NCBI RefSeq assembly: GCF_014837245.1
Contig: NZ_JACYFU010000003.1
Coordinates: 186,001-250,000 of the forward strand
DNA length: 64,000 nucleotides
Source: Devosia oryzisoli
GTDB lineage: Bacteria; Pseudomonadota; Alphaproteobacteria; Rhizobiales; Devosiaceae
Direction: 5' to 3'
Shown: positions 8,975 through 19,613 of the stretch, piece by piece
Layout of the letters: each line of letters begins with the position of its first letter
How positions within the stretch are numbered: position 1 is the stretch's first letter
The notes under the pieces: model-generated
What the model was told of the DNA's origin: nothing
What the model saw: the letters and a program-made list of their open reading frames with translations, nothing else
The model's database searches: none
Program-made: the position numbers and the translations under genes

Positions 8975-9313
8975 ATGCAGCGCATCATCGGGCTCATCGC
9001 GATTCTGTTTGCCTTCGCCTCCCTTGTCGGACCGGCGCTGGCGCATGCGCATCGCTATGAGAGCACGCCCATCGTGGTACTCAACCACGTGGACGCCGCC
9101 AATGTGTCACGGCCGGTGATCGTCACCGTGCAGAAGGGCAATATCGATCTGGGTTCGGGCATCATCATGCCGTGCGGTCCCTATTTTGCCATTCCCGTGG
9201 AGGTGTTCGAGTTTCCTGCCGCGCAGGAGCGGCCGTTCTTCGAACGTGCCGTGGATGCGGTGGCCCTGGACGGGCCCAAACCCAGTCTCCTGCGGCCGCC
9301 GCGCGCGGCCTGA
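8975..9313 (+). CDS. Hypothetical exported protein
   Basis: This protein has 112 residues. It begins with a clear Sec signal peptide (MQRIIGLIAILFAFASLVG, cleavage probable after GPALA), leaving a periplasmic domain of about 88 residues. The mature part shows alternating beta-like stretches (PIVVLNHVD, PVIVTVQKGNID), a single Cys in MPCGPYF, and a proline-rich C-terminus. I recognise no family. It lies 51 bp after the metallopeptidase on the same strand and may be co-transcribed with it. Confidence 0.7.
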   Translation: MQRIIGLIAILFAFASLVGPALAHAHRYESTPIVVLNHVDAANVSRPVIVTVQKGNIDLGSGIIMPCGPYFAIPVEVFEFPAAQERPFFERAVDAVALDGPKPSLLRPPRAA

Positions 9314-9372
9314 GCAATATCCCTCACCTTTATCTTCGCTCAGCGGAGCCTCTGGCTCCAGGGAAACCATTT

Positions 9373-10062
9373 ATGTCTTATGTTCTCGACGCGCGCCTGT
9401 CGCGCCGCGCCGCCATGGCGAGCCTTGCCAGTCTCGGCGCCCTTGCCCTTGCCGGCTGCACCACCACGAGCCGCCCCGTCGCCACGACTGAACCGCGTCC
9501 GCTCGGACCGGCCGATGTCCCCGCCCACGTTCTCGCCATGTACGGACCACGCCCGGACGAGAAGTTCCCGGTTCCCGCCGCGCCCATCTGGCTGCTCGAC
9601 CCGGTCTACTGGCGGCAGGAGGTTGCCAACCCGACCGGCGAGCGCTCAGGGACCGTCGTGGTCGATACGGCCAATCGCTTCCTTTACTGGACGATGCCCA
9701 ATGGCCGAGCCATGCGCTATGGCGTCGGCATCGGCCGCCAAGGCTTCGAGTGGAGCGGCAGGGCCCGCATCGCCTACAAGCGCAAATGGCCCACCTGGAC
9801 GCCGCCCGCGGACATGATCGAGCGCCAGCCCGAGCTCGAGATCTACCGCCACGGCCAGCCGCCCGGTCTCGACAACGCCCTTGGCGCACGGGCGCTCTAC
9901 ATCTTCCAGGACGGCAAGGACACGCTTTATCGCCTGCACGGCAACATGGACATCCATTCCATCGGCCGGGCCGTGTCGAGCGGCTGCGTGCGCCTCCTGT
10001 TCCAGGACGTCATCGACCTCTACGAGCGCGTACCGGACAACTCCCCGATCATCGTCATCTGA
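9373..10062 (+). CDS. L,D-transpeptidase (YkuD domain)
   Basis: This 229-residue exported enzyme forms 3-3 peptidoglycan cross-links or attaches proteins to the wall. The N-terminus has an RR pair and hydrophobic core ending in LALAGC, which reads as a lipoprotein or Tat-like signal. The YkuD domain follows (VVVDTANRFLYW, GVGIGRQGFEW), with catalytic motif HGNMDIHSIGRAVSSGCVRL carrying the His and Cys. The longer open frame from 9172 overlaps the upstream gene; ATG 9373 directly precedes the signal sequence. It is convergent with the PBP1a gene, giving a small cell-wall neighbourhood. Confidence 0.9.
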   Translation: MSYVLDARLSRRAAMASLASLGALALAGCTTTSRPVATTEPRPLGPADVPAHVLAMYGPRPDEKFPVPAAPIWLLDPVYWRQEVANPTGERSGTVVVDTANRFLYWTMPNGRAMRYGVGIGRQGFEWSGRARIAYKRKWPTWTPPADMIERQPELEIYRHGQPPGLDNALGARALYIFQDGKDTLYRLHGNMDIHSIGRAVSSGCVRLLFQDVIDLYERVPDNSPIIVI

Positions 10063-10078
10063 CTTCGGCCAGGTGTAG

Positions 10079-10109
10079 AAAAAGCCCCGGTCGCAAGACC
10101 GGGGCTTTT
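10079..10109 (+). terminator. Bidirectional Rho-independent terminator between the L,D-transpeptidase and PBP1a genes
   Basis: AAAAGCCCCGGTC and GACCGGGGCTTTT form a perfect hairpin with a GCAA tetraloop. T-runs on both strands serve the two convergent genes. Confidence 0.88.
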
Positions 10110-10130
10110 GTTTGTCCGCTCGTGGCGTCT

Positions 10131-12824
10131 CTAGTTGCCGAAGATCATGTCCATCAGCGTCCGCTGCTGCCGCTCGGTCTGGTAGACCGGCTGGTTCTGC
10201 TGCTCCACCGCGGCAGGGGGAACGATTTGGTCCTGCGGCACGATGATCTGCTGCTGGCCCGCCTGCGGCTGTTGCGGCTGGTTGGCGGGGGCACTGGGCA
10301 CCCACACCTGCTGACCCGTTGCAGGGTCGATGACAAGCGTCATCGGAAGACCAGTATCGGGATCGATCGGCGCCTGCCCGGCATCCACCGGCTGACCTTG
10401 CGGCGCCTCTCCCGTAGCCGGATCGAGCGCCTGCCCATTGGGGTCGTACTGCACGACCTGCCCGCCATCGACGATCTGCCCTACCGGCATGCCGGTGGCC
10501 GGATCGTATTGCATCGCCGGCTGTCCCGTTGCCGGGTCGATGACCTGCCCCTCAGGTTGCGGGGCCGGCTGGGCCTGGACCGGCTGCAGCCCATTGATCG
10601 GCTGCCCCGTGGCTGGGTCAATGGCCACGACCTGTCCGGTGGCCGGATCGGTCGTGGTCTGCACCGGCTCGCCCGTCCCGCCGTCGACATACTGCACCAT
10701 GGGCTGGCCCGTATTGGGGTCGATCACCGGCTGCCCGGTGGTCGGGTCGACGACCTGCTGCGCCACCAGCTGTCCGGCATAGCTGCCGCCGGGAATGGGT
10801 GCCGGCTCCTTGCCGGCCAGGGCCTTGGTCATGAATTCGGACCAGATTTGCGCCGGCACGTTGCCGCCGGAGAGGCTGGTGCCCGAATCGTCGTCGTTGC
10901 CGAGCCACACGCCCGCCACCATGGCCGAGGTGTAGCCTATGAACAGCGCATCGCGCGATTCCTGGCTGGTGCCGGTCTTGCCCCCGACCTCCCAGCCATT
11001 GAGGTTGGCGCGCTTGCCCGTTCCCACCTCGACGGCGGTTTCGAGCATGTCGTTCATCTCGGCCAGCACCTTTGGGTCGATGACGCGCCCGGGGCCGGCG
11101 TCCGACGCCTCGTAGAGCACCTTGCCGTCCTTGTCGGTGATCTTGGTGATGACGTTGGGAATGACCCCGTAACCGCCATTGGCGAACGGCGCATAGGCAC
11201 TGGTCAGTTCCAGAAGGTTGATCTCCTGCGTACCCAGCGCAATCGAGGGCACCGGCGTCAGCGGCGACGAAATGCCCAGACGCATGGCCACCTCGACCAC
11301 CTTTTCCGGTGTCACGTCGATAGCAAGACGCGCGGCGATGGTGTTGAGCGAATAGGCCAAACCCTGGCGCAGGGTCACCGTGCCCGCATACTTGCCCGAG
11401 GCGTTGCGCGGGCTCCAGCCGTTGTACTCGAACTTGGCGTCCTCGGCGAGCGTGTCGGGCGTATAGCCCTTTTCCATGGCCGCCAGGTAGACGAAGGGCT
11501 TGAAGGCCGAGCCCGACTGCCGCTTGGCGGTGACGGCGCGATTGTACTGGCTCTTCTGGTAATCGACGCCACCCACCATGGCCCGCACCTTGCCGTCGAC
11601 ATCCATGGCCACAAGGGCGCCCTGGGTAAAGCCGCGCTTGGGTCCATCCTCGGCCACATGCTCCTTGACGATGAACTCCGCGTCCTTTTGCAGCTTGTAG
11701 TCGATGGTGGTCTGCACCACGACGTCGTCCTTGATCTCACCGAGATAGGCGGTCATCAGGCTCTCGACCCAGTCGGCAACATAGGATTCCGATCCGGCGA
11801 CGCGGGTGCGCACGGTTTCATCCGGATCGATCTGCGCTGCGGCGGCCTCGTCCTTGGTGATGTAGCCTTCCTGCGCCATGAGACCGAGCACGATGCGCTG
11901 CCGCTCGATCGCCTTGTCCGGGTTGGCCTTGGGGTTGTAGGCCGACGGCGCGGGCAGAAGGCCCACCAGCATGGCGGCCTGCCCAAGCGAAAGATTGCGC
12001 GCCGAAACGCCGAAATAGGTCTGTGCTGCGGCCTCGATGCCGGTGGCCCCGGAGCCGAAATACACCCGGTTCATGTAGAGCTCGAGGATTTGCTCCTTGG
12101 TGTAGTTCTGCTCGAGCCAGATGGCGAGAATGGCTTCCTGCACCTTGCGGCCCAGGGTCTGATCGGGCGTGAGAAAGAGGTTCTTGGCCACCTGCTGGGT
12201 CAGGGTGGAGGCGCCGCGCGTTACACCCCGGGCTTCGATCATCTCGATGGCCACCGAGAAAATGCCGATCGGATCGACGCCGAAATGGCTCATGAAGCGC
12301 CGGTCTTCCGAGGCGATGAAAGCCGCGGGCACATAATAGGGCAGTTCGCGGAAGGTCACGGCCTCGCCGCCGGTCTGGCCGCGATTGGAAATCAGGCTGC
12401 CGTCCGCGGCCAGAATGCGGATATTGGGGGGCCGCTCGGGAATGGCCCAGGTGTCCGAGGATGGCAGTTGCGCACCGTAGTAGACGATGATGCCGATAAC
12501 GGCGAGGCCGGCCCAGAGGCACCCCACAAAGCCCCACCAAAGAAGCCCCATCAGGAACCCGCCCGTGCGCGAGCGGCGCTTCTTGGGCTTGCTCAGCTTC
12601 GCCTTGCCGCGGCGAGGGGGTTTGCCGCCGCCTGACTTCTTGGGCGGCTTGCCGCCATGTCCGCCGCCGCCATTGCCGCCCGAGCGTTCGTCGTCGACGA
12701 AAACACCAACGGAACGGCCGAGCGAAGGCTCGACGCGTTCGCTTCTGGTCGAACGGGCCTTGGCCTTGCCGCCCTTGGCGGGCTGGTTGCCAACGCGGTC
12801 ATCGGCCGAAATGCGGAAATCCAT
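10131..12824 (-). CDS. Class A penicillin-binding protein (PBP1a type) with repetitive C-terminal tail
   Basis: This bifunctional glycosyltransferase/transpeptidase has about 897 residues and polymerises peptidoglycan at the inner membrane. A basic, glycine-rich cytoplasmic N-terminus precedes one membrane segment near 88-118. The GT51 domain has its catalytic Glu in ASEDRRFMSHFG (about 173) and GASTLTQQVAKN. The transpeptidase shows SGSAFKP (nucleophile Ser about 439), YSLN and KTGTS (about 617). The last 200 residues are a Pro/Gln-rich tail with roughly ten DPxTGxP repeats, unusual for the family. I chose ATG 12824 (MDFRISADDR); an in-frame start at 12890 adds 22 residues of little similarity. 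Confidence 0.93.
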   Translation of the reverse strand: MDFRISADDRVGNQPAKGGKAKARSTRSERVEPSLGRSVGVFVDDERSGGNGGGGHGGKPPKKSGGGKPPRRGKAKLSKPKKRRSRTGGFLMGLLWWGFVGCLWAGLAVIGIIVYYGAQLPSSDTWAIPERPPNIRILAADGSLISNRGQTGGEAVTFRELPYYVPAAFIASEDRRFMSHFGVDPIGIFSVAIEMIEARGVTRGASTLTQQVAKNLFLTPDQTLGRKVQEAILAIWLEQNYTKEQILELYMNRVYFGSGATGIEAAAQTYFGVSARNLSLGQAAMLVGLLPAPSAYNPKANPDKAIERQRIVLGLMAQEGYITKDEAAAAQIDPDETVRTRVAGSESYVADWVESLMTAYLGEIKDDVVVQTTIDYKLQKDAEFIVKEHVAEDGPKRGFTQGALVAMDVDGKVRAMVGGVDYQKSQYNRAVTAKRQSGSAFKPFVYLAAMEKGYTPDTLAEDAKFEYNGWSPRNASGKYAGTVTLRQGLAYSLNTIAARLAIDVTPEKVVEVAMRLGISSPLTPVPSIALGTQEINLLELTSAYAPFANGGYGVIPNVITKITDKDGKVLYEASDAGPGRVIDPKVLAEMNDMLETAVEVGTGKRANLNGWEVGGKTGTSQESRDALFIGYTSAMVAGVWLGNDDDSGTSLSGGNVPAQIWSEFMTKALAGKEPAPIPGGSYAGQLVAQQVVDPTTGQPVIDPNTGQPMVQYVDGGTGEPVQTTTDPATGQVVAIDPATGQPINGLQPVQAQPAPQPEGQVIDPATGQPAMQYDPATGMPVGQIVDGGQVVQYDPNGQALDPATGEAPQGQPVDAGQAPIDPDTGLPMTLVIDPATGQQVWVPSAPANQPQQPQAGQQQIIVPQDQIVPPAAVEQQNQPVYQTERQQRTLMDMIFGN
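10311..10750 (-). repeat. In-gene repeats encoding the DPxTGxP tail of PBP1a
   Basis: The 3' part of the PBP gene codes for about ten imperfect copies of a 7-residue unit: DPTTGQP, DPNTGQP, DPATGQV, DPATGQP (twice), DPATGMP, DPATGEA, DPDTGLP and DPATGQQ among them. They are separated by short Val/Gln/Tyr spacers. The copies differ at the nucleotide level, so this is an old repeat rather than fresh slippage. Confidence 0.8.
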
Positions 12825-13145
12825 CAAGTAAACCTGTCGCAGGACGTCGTGAAGCCGCTTGTACCCGGTTCCGGTGCATCCGGGAACCAATGGTCACCAA
12901 GAGGTTAACTGTCGAGTGCGCGGTGCTCCCGCTGCGGTCTCGCTCTGGCGCGGCTGGTTGACGCTTTTCCGCATCAATTGTGGCCGGTTTAAGGGGTAGG
13001 ATGCGACCGTTCGCCGGCTGATGCAAGCCTGCCACAACGCTGCCCGGACTCGCCCCTGCTTTGGGCGACCGCTACTCCCCATGCTCGTCTCGACATCGCC
13101 ATACCGAAGGGGTTACCTGCTGGCCGCCCCGCTCCCGGAGAATTC
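12825..13145. other. Divergent intergenic region between the PBP1a and zincin genes
   Basis: These 321 bp separate two divergent genes and must hold both promoters. I see no coding frame, hairpin terminator or convincing -35/-10 pair. A GGTTAACTG at about 12903 resembles a single CtrA half-site but has no partner at the right spacing. Confidence 0.5.
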
Positions 13146-13676
13146 ATGCCGAGCCGCCTCATCGTCGCACTGCTGCTGTTCATGGTGGTGATGCCCCTTT
13201 CCGCCAGCGCCACCTCAACCACCGAGCGCGCCTTCGATGCCGCCATCGCTCTCTTCGAAAAGGCATTGCCGGGCCTCGGCGCCGAGATGAGCGGCGTCGC
13301 CACGGCCACCTACCGCGATGCCTTGACGCTGCGCCGTTTCAGGTCGGCCCATTGGGGTGACGCCGTCGACCTGAGGATCACCGATGCGGCATCCGAGAGC
13401 GCTGGTTGCGCGCGCTTTGCCGCCTATGTCGACCTGCCGCCGCGAAACGGCACAGCCACGCTGACGGTTTGTCCCCGCTTCCACCGCGACGGCAGCGATG
13501 CGCTGCGGGCCCTGACCATCCTGCATGAGGTGGTGCACGCCGTTGCAGGTCCCGACGAGTGCCGGGCGATGGCGTTCGCGGCCGCCATCGAGCAGCGCGC
13601 CACCGGCCGCTTCACCGATGTCGGAGGTTATTGGCGCGCCAATAGCTGTCAGGCATCGCCCTACGCCTTGCCCTGA
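13146..13676 (+). CDS. Small secreted putative zinc metallopeptidase (HExxH)
   Basis: This protein has 176 residues. A Sec signal peptide (IVALLLFMVVMPLSASA) yields a mature protein of about 150 residues. The central motif LHEVVHAVAGPDECRAMAFAAAIE contains HEVVH, with Asp and Glu residues 5-7 positions later and a second Glu further on that could be the third zinc ligand. This is a zincin arrangement, but I cannot assign a known peptidase family. Four cysteines (CARF, CPRF, ECRA, SCQA) could form two disulfides. It is transcribed away from PBP1a and convergent with the LLM oxidoreductase. Confidence 0.7.
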   Translation: MPSRLIVALLLFMVVMPLSASATSTTERAFDAAIALFEKALPGLGAEMSGVATATYRDALTLRRFRSAHWGDAVDLRITDAASESAGCARFAAYVDLPPRNGTATLTVCPRFHRDGSDALRALTILHEVVHAVAGPDECRAMAFAAAIEQRATGRFTDVGGYWRANSCQASPYALP

Positions 13677-13688
13677 CAGAGCCCGGCC

Positions 13689-14711
13689 CTAACGCCAGCC
13701 GAGCGCCGGGGCCACATGGGTGAAGATGGCTTCGATGACGTGGGCATTATACTCGACGCCGAGCTGATTGGGCACGGTGAGCAGCAGCGTATCGGCTTCG
13801 GCAATCGCTTCGTCGGTGCGCAATTGCTCGACGAGCGTGTCCGGTTCGGCCATGTAGCCGCGTCCGAACACCGCCCGCACCTCGGGCTCGATATAGCCGA
13901 ACTGATCCTGCTCCGGCCGTCCGGTACCGAAATAGGCGCGGTCCATGTCGTTGACGAGCGCAAAGATGGAGCGGCTCACCGACACGCGCGGCTCATGGGC
14001 GTGCCCCGCCGCCTTCCAGGCCTGCCGAAAGGCGCGGATCTGCTCAGCCTGCTGGATATGGAACGGTTTGCCGGTCTCGTCGAATTTCAGCGTCGAGGAT
14101 TGCAGGTTCATGCCCAGCCGCGCCGCCCAGATGGCCGTGTCGTTGGTGGCCGAGCCCCACCAGATGCGCTCGCGCAAGCCTTCCGAATGCGGCTCGAGCC
14201 GCAGCAGGCCAGGCGGGTTGGGGAACATGGGCCGCGGATTGGGCTGGGCAAAGCCCTCGCCCCTGAGCACCTCGAGGAACACCTCGGCGTGCTGGCGGGC
14301 CATGTCAGCGTCGGTCTTGCCCTCTTCGGGCGCGAAGCCGAAATAGCGCCAGCCGTCGATCACCTGCTCGGGCGAGCCGCGGCTGATCCCCAACTGCAGC
14401 CGTCCGCCCGCAATCAGGTCGGCGGCCCCGGCATCCTCGGCCATATAGAGTGGATTCTCGTAGCGCATGTCGATGACGGCCGTGCCGATCTCGATCCTGC
14501 GGGTCCTGGCTCCGACGGCCGCCAGCAGCGGAAAGGGGGAGGCAAGCTGGCGCGCAAAGTGGTGCACACGGAAATAGGCCCCATCAGCCCCCAGCTCTTC
14601 GGCGGCAACGGCCAGATCGATCGACTGCAGCAGGGCATCGGCAGCCGACCGGGTGCCCGATTGCGGCGAAGGGCTCCAGTGGCCAAAGGACAGAAAGCCG
14701 ATCTTTTTCAT
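13689..14711 (-). CDS. LLM class flavin-dependent oxidoreductase
   Basis: This 340-residue bacterial-luciferase-like monooxygenase presumably uses FMNH2 and O2; the substrate is unknown. The TIM-barrel start MKKIGFLSFGHW, the AEELGADGAYFRVHHFARQLASP segment, GTAVIDMRYENPLYMAED and LQLGISRGSPEQ are typical of the family. An open frame runs upstream to 14921, but the ATG at 14711 gives the canonical N-terminus. It ends 12 bp from the zincin gene on the other strand and looks monocistronic. Confidence 0.88.
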   Translation of the reverse strand: MKKIGFLSFGHWSPSPQSGTRSAADALLQSIDLAVAAEELGADGAYFRVHHFARQLASPFPLLAAVGARTRRIEIGTAVIDMRYENPLYMAEDAGAADLIAGGRLQLGISRGSPEQVIDGWRYFGFAPEEGKTDADMARQHAEVFLEVLRGEGFAQPNPRPMFPNPPGLLRLEPHSEGLRERIWWGSATNDTAIWAARLGMNLQSSTLKFDETGKPFHIQQAEQIRAFRQAWKAAGHAHEPRVSVSRSIFALVNDMDRAYFGTGRPEQDQFGYIEPEVRAVFGRGYMAEPDTLVEQLRTDEAIAEADTLLLTVPNQLGVEYNAHVIEAIFTHVAPALGWR

Positions 14712-14874
14712 CACATTCCTCGTCTCCACTGTCCCTGACGTGGTGATCCCTGGCGGGTCTGCACAGGGGTGCTTCGCATGACGCTGCTGTGGCGTTTGCC
14801 GAACCGGGAGCGAGCGATGAAACTTCGGAGTCCGCGATGCGTTCGTTTGTATCATCAGCACGAGGAGTTGCATC

Positions 14875-15054
14875 ATGGCAAGCGAACATACAGCCCGCGG
14901 CCGCGCCCAGGATCGCGCCAAGGTGGCTGGCGGGCAGGAGCACGAAGTGCGCTACGAGGCGGAAAAGACGGGCAAGAGCAAAGACGCCGTAAAAGAGGCC
15001 GTCAAGCAGGCCGGTAATTCCCGCAAAGCCGTCGAGCAACAGCTCAAGAGCTGA
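14875..15054 (+). CDS. Small DUF3606-like protein
   Basis: This 59-residue, highly charged protein reads MASEHTARGRAQDRAKVAG, then EVRYEAEKTGKSKDAVKEAVKQAGNSR and a C-terminal VEQQLKS. The KTG-S-D-V--AV---GNSR--VE--L pattern is that of DUF3606 proteins, small helical proteins of unknown role common in Rhizobiales. An AGGAG lies about 8 nt before the ATG. The reading frame is short but well supported by family resemblance and ribosome-binding site. Confidence 0.75.
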   Translation: MASEHTARGRAQDRAKVAGGQEHEVRYEAEKTGKSKDAVKEAVKQAGNSRKAVEQQLKS

Positions 15055-15119
15055 CGCTTTTGCTGCCCGGCTCTCCCGGCACTGCTGGAAGGACACAGCG
15101 GTGACTCAGGGCACCGTCG

Positions 15120-15407
15120 TTATTCGGCGGCCTGGTAATATTTGGGCGAGGGGCGGATAACAGCCACGACTGCGCCCTCCGCGTCGTTCTGGAATCGGGC
15201 ATCCTGACGCAGCGCTTCCAGCGTACGCGGCACTGGCTGCTCGTCCGGCCAGTCCTCGAAGGCGATGGCTAGCACCGCAGCGGCTTCCGCAATGGCCTCG
15301 TCCATCGTATCGGCCACCGCAATGACGCCGGGGACATCAGGGAAGGACACACCGTAGCCGGGTTCGGGATCCTTATGGATCAGGGCAATATAGTGGACGT
15401 CACGCAT
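15120..15407 (-). CDS. hicB: HicB-type antitoxin
   Basis: This 95-residue protein starts MRDVHYIALIHKD and contains GYGVSFPDVPGVIAVADTMDEA, the HicB partial RNase-H fold signature. HicB neutralises the HicA mRNA interferase and usually represses its own operon. The start at 15407 follows the hicA stop by 7 nt. No C-terminal DNA-binding helix-turn-helix is obvious, as in many short HicB proteins. Its partner toxin gene is frameshifted, so this antitoxin may now be orphaned. Confidence 0.85.
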   Translation of the reverse strand: MRDVHYIALIHKDPEPGYGVSFPDVPGVIAVADTMDEAIAEAAAVLAIAFEDWPDEQPVPRTLEALRQDARFQNDAEGAVVAVIRPSPKYYQAAE

Positions 15408-15414
15408 CGCTGCT

Positions 15415-15589
15415 TCATCCCGCCTGCCGATAAATAGAACGGACTGTGCCGACAAGAATCCTTGCGCGGGTGTGGCCGAATAACGATCCGACCGTCCGCG
15501 TGACGATATTTATGGTGTGAACCGCGCACCGAAACAAGAGCGAAGCCCGTCTCCGTCAGGCGGCGGATGATTTGGCGACTGTCTAGCAT
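15415..15589 (-). pseudogene. hicA: Frameshifted hicA toxin gene
   Basis: The frame opens with MLDSRQIIRRLTETGFALV, then VRGSHHKYRHADG and IRPHPRKD, an intact HicA start with its catalytic His in GSHH. At about 15457-15463 the frame breaks. The expected C-terminus ILVGTVRSIYRQAG-stop is present in another frame and ends at 15415, while the original frame runs on as unrelated residues to 15380. Alignment across AAGGATT suggests two bases are missing between the RKD and ILVG codons. The toxin would lose its last helix, so it is probably inactive. A sequencing error cannot be excluded. Confidence 0.8.
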
Positions 15590-15650
15590 GCCTCAACTCC
15601 GCGCCACTCGTGGTCGCCCCCCTTTTTCGCGGCGTTGATGGGTCAAACCC

Positions 15651-18131
<2,481 letters not shown>

Positions 18132-18219
18132 TCAGTTCTAGCGGAACGGGGCGGAAACCCCAAGAAATTTGCCGGTTTTCGTGGCTTTTGCTGGGCAAAG
18201 GCGCCTGCTCCAACCCGAT

Positions 18220-18264
18220 GTCATTCCTGCCAAAGCGGGAGGCCCCCGCTTCCGCGCAGATGAC
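18220..18264. repeat. REP-like palindrome between gyrB and recF
   Basis: GTCAT and ATGAC flank an inner AAGCGGG/CCCGCTT hairpin. The arrangement is a variant of the GTCATTCCCGCGAAAGCGGG elements found elsewhere in the window. Confidence 0.6.
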
Positions 18265-18282
18265 ACCGCAACCGGACGCGAT

Positions 18283-19395
18283 TTACTCCCGTGCCAGCCG
18301 GCCATCGCGGACCGAAATCCGCTGCGCCCGATCCTCCAGCGCCTCGAACAGCACCGGGTCGGTGCCGGTCAGGAAACACTGCGTCTCGAGCCCGTCCAGC
18401 GCCTCGAACAGGGCCCGCCGCCGGTCCGGATCGAGGTGGGCCGCGATCTCGTCGAGCAGCAGGAACGGCACGATGCCGGTGCGCAACCGCACCAGCCGGG
18501 CATGGGCCAGGATCAGCCCGATCAGCAGCGCCTTCTGCTCACCTGTCGAGCCCAAAGCCGCGGGCATCTGCTTTTGCGCATGCACCACGTCGAGATCGAC
18601 ACGGTGTGGTCCTGATGTGGTGCGTCCGGCGGCGCGATCAAGGCCGCGCGCGTCATGCCAGCGTTGCGCCAACAGCCCCTCGAGCGCGGCCGACGTATGC
18701 GGTTCGGCCTCGGCCTCGAACAGCGGCGTCAGCGCCAGGCGCGCGGCGGGAAAACTGCCACCCTCGAGACTCTCCTCGATCAGGGCCTGCAGATGCACGA
18801 GGCTATCGGTGCGGTTGAGGTGGATGGCGGCCCCCAGCTCGGCCATTTGCGCCTCGATCGCCGAGAGCCAGTGGCGGTCACCATCCTCCTCGAGCAGGCG
18901 GTTGCGCTGCCGCATCGCCTTGTCGAAATCGGAGACCGCCGAAGAATGCGCCGGAATGAGCGTGGTCACCAGCCGGTCGAGAAACCGGCGCCGCTCGCCC
19001 GCGGGACCGGAAAACAACCCATCCATGGCCGGGGTCAGCCACAGGACGCGCAGATAATCGCTCATGGCTTCGATGGAGCGGGCATTGGCCCCGTTGATCC
19101 GCACGCGCCGCCCGCCATCGGACAGCGCGCCCGTGCCGATATCGGCAGGTCCGGCGTCTGTCTCCACCGTAGCAGCCACGGCCCAGGGCAGGTCGCTGCC
19201 ATGCGCCTGCAGCGTCTCGAAGCTGGCGCCGCGCAATCCGCGCCCGGGCGACAGCACCGATATAGCCTCAAGCAGATTGGTCTTGCCCGAGCCGTTGGGG
19301 CCGGTCAGCACCACGTGGCGCTCATCGAGATCGAGCGCGGCCGAAGCGTAGTTCCGAAAGGCCGTCAGGCGCAGGCGGGAGATGTGGCGGATCAT
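18283..19395 (-). CDS. recF: DNA replication/repair protein RecF
   Basis: This 370-residue SMC-like ABC ATPase loads RecA at single-strand gaps with RecO and RecR. Walker A GPNGSGKTNLL lies near residue 30-40, the signature segment is TSGPHRVDL, and Walker B/D-loop is LLLDEIAAHLDPDRR. The length matches the family. The start at 19395 gives MIRHISRLRLTAFRNY, the standard N-terminus; the open frame upstream to 19437 runs into the palindromic repeat and is rejected. It lies between dnaN and gyrB in the conserved order. Confidence 0.95.
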   Translation of the reverse strand: MIRHISRLRLTAFRNYASAALDLDERHVVLTGPNGSGKTNLLEAISVLSPGRGLRGASFETLQAHGSDLPWAVAATVETDAGPADIGTGALSDGGRRVRINGANARSIEAMSDYLRVLWLTPAMDGLFSGPAGERRRFLDRLVTTLIPAHSSAVSDFDKAMRQRNRLLEEDGDRHWLSAIEAQMAELGAAIHLNRTDSLVHLQALIEESLEGGSFPAARLALTPLFEAEAEPHTSAALEGLLAQRWHDARGLDRAAGRTTSGPHRVDLDVVHAQKQMPAALGSTGEQKALLIGLILAHARLVRLRTGIVPFLLLDEIAAHLDPDRRRALFEALDGLETQCFLTGTDPVLFEALEDRAQRISVRDGRLARE

Positions 19396-19406
19396 ATTAG
19401 TTGGCC

Positions 19407-19527
19407 GCCCTCGTGGTTCGAGGCTTTGCTGAAGCAAAGCACCTCACCATGAGGGCTCTCGCAAGCTCGGTGTCCGGTAAGCCCTCATGGTGAGGTGGGA
19501 GCAACGCGACCCTCGAACCACGAGGGC
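19407..19527. repeat. Nested inverted-repeat element between recF and dnaN
   Basis: Three perfect dyads occur in this element. The outer arms GCCCTCGTGGTTCGAG (19407-19422) and CTCGAACCACGAGGGC (19512-19527) enclose GCTTTGCT/AGCAAAGC (19423-19440) and CACCTCACCATGAGGGCT (19440-19457) with its complement at 19480-19497. It resembles dispersed palindromic intergenic elements of Rhizobiales. Confidence 0.75.
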
Positions 19528-19573
19528 GCTCCCCCTGGCCCTGCGAGCGTAGCTCTCCGGGCCTAGTCAGCTT

Positions 19574-19596
19574 AAATCGCTCCACCGGAGCGATTT
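19574..19596. repeat. Short palindrome downstream of dnaN
   Basis: AAATCGCTCC and GGAGCGATTT form a 10-bp perfect stem around an ACC loop. It sits 18 bp past the dnaN stop. The A/T pairs at the base resemble a terminator, but there is no long T-run. A related GCTCC-AGT-GGAGC palindrome occurs at 49362-49384. Confidence 0.55.
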
Positions 19597-19613
19597 CTCC
19601 TTCGGGACGCCGC

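Noticed and set aside
9750..12635. 961-aa plus-strand open frame across the PBP1a gene
   Set aside because: It is the complement of the PBP1a coding sequence, rich in His/Arg/Leu/Gly with no domain; the minus-strand protein has all catalytic motifs.
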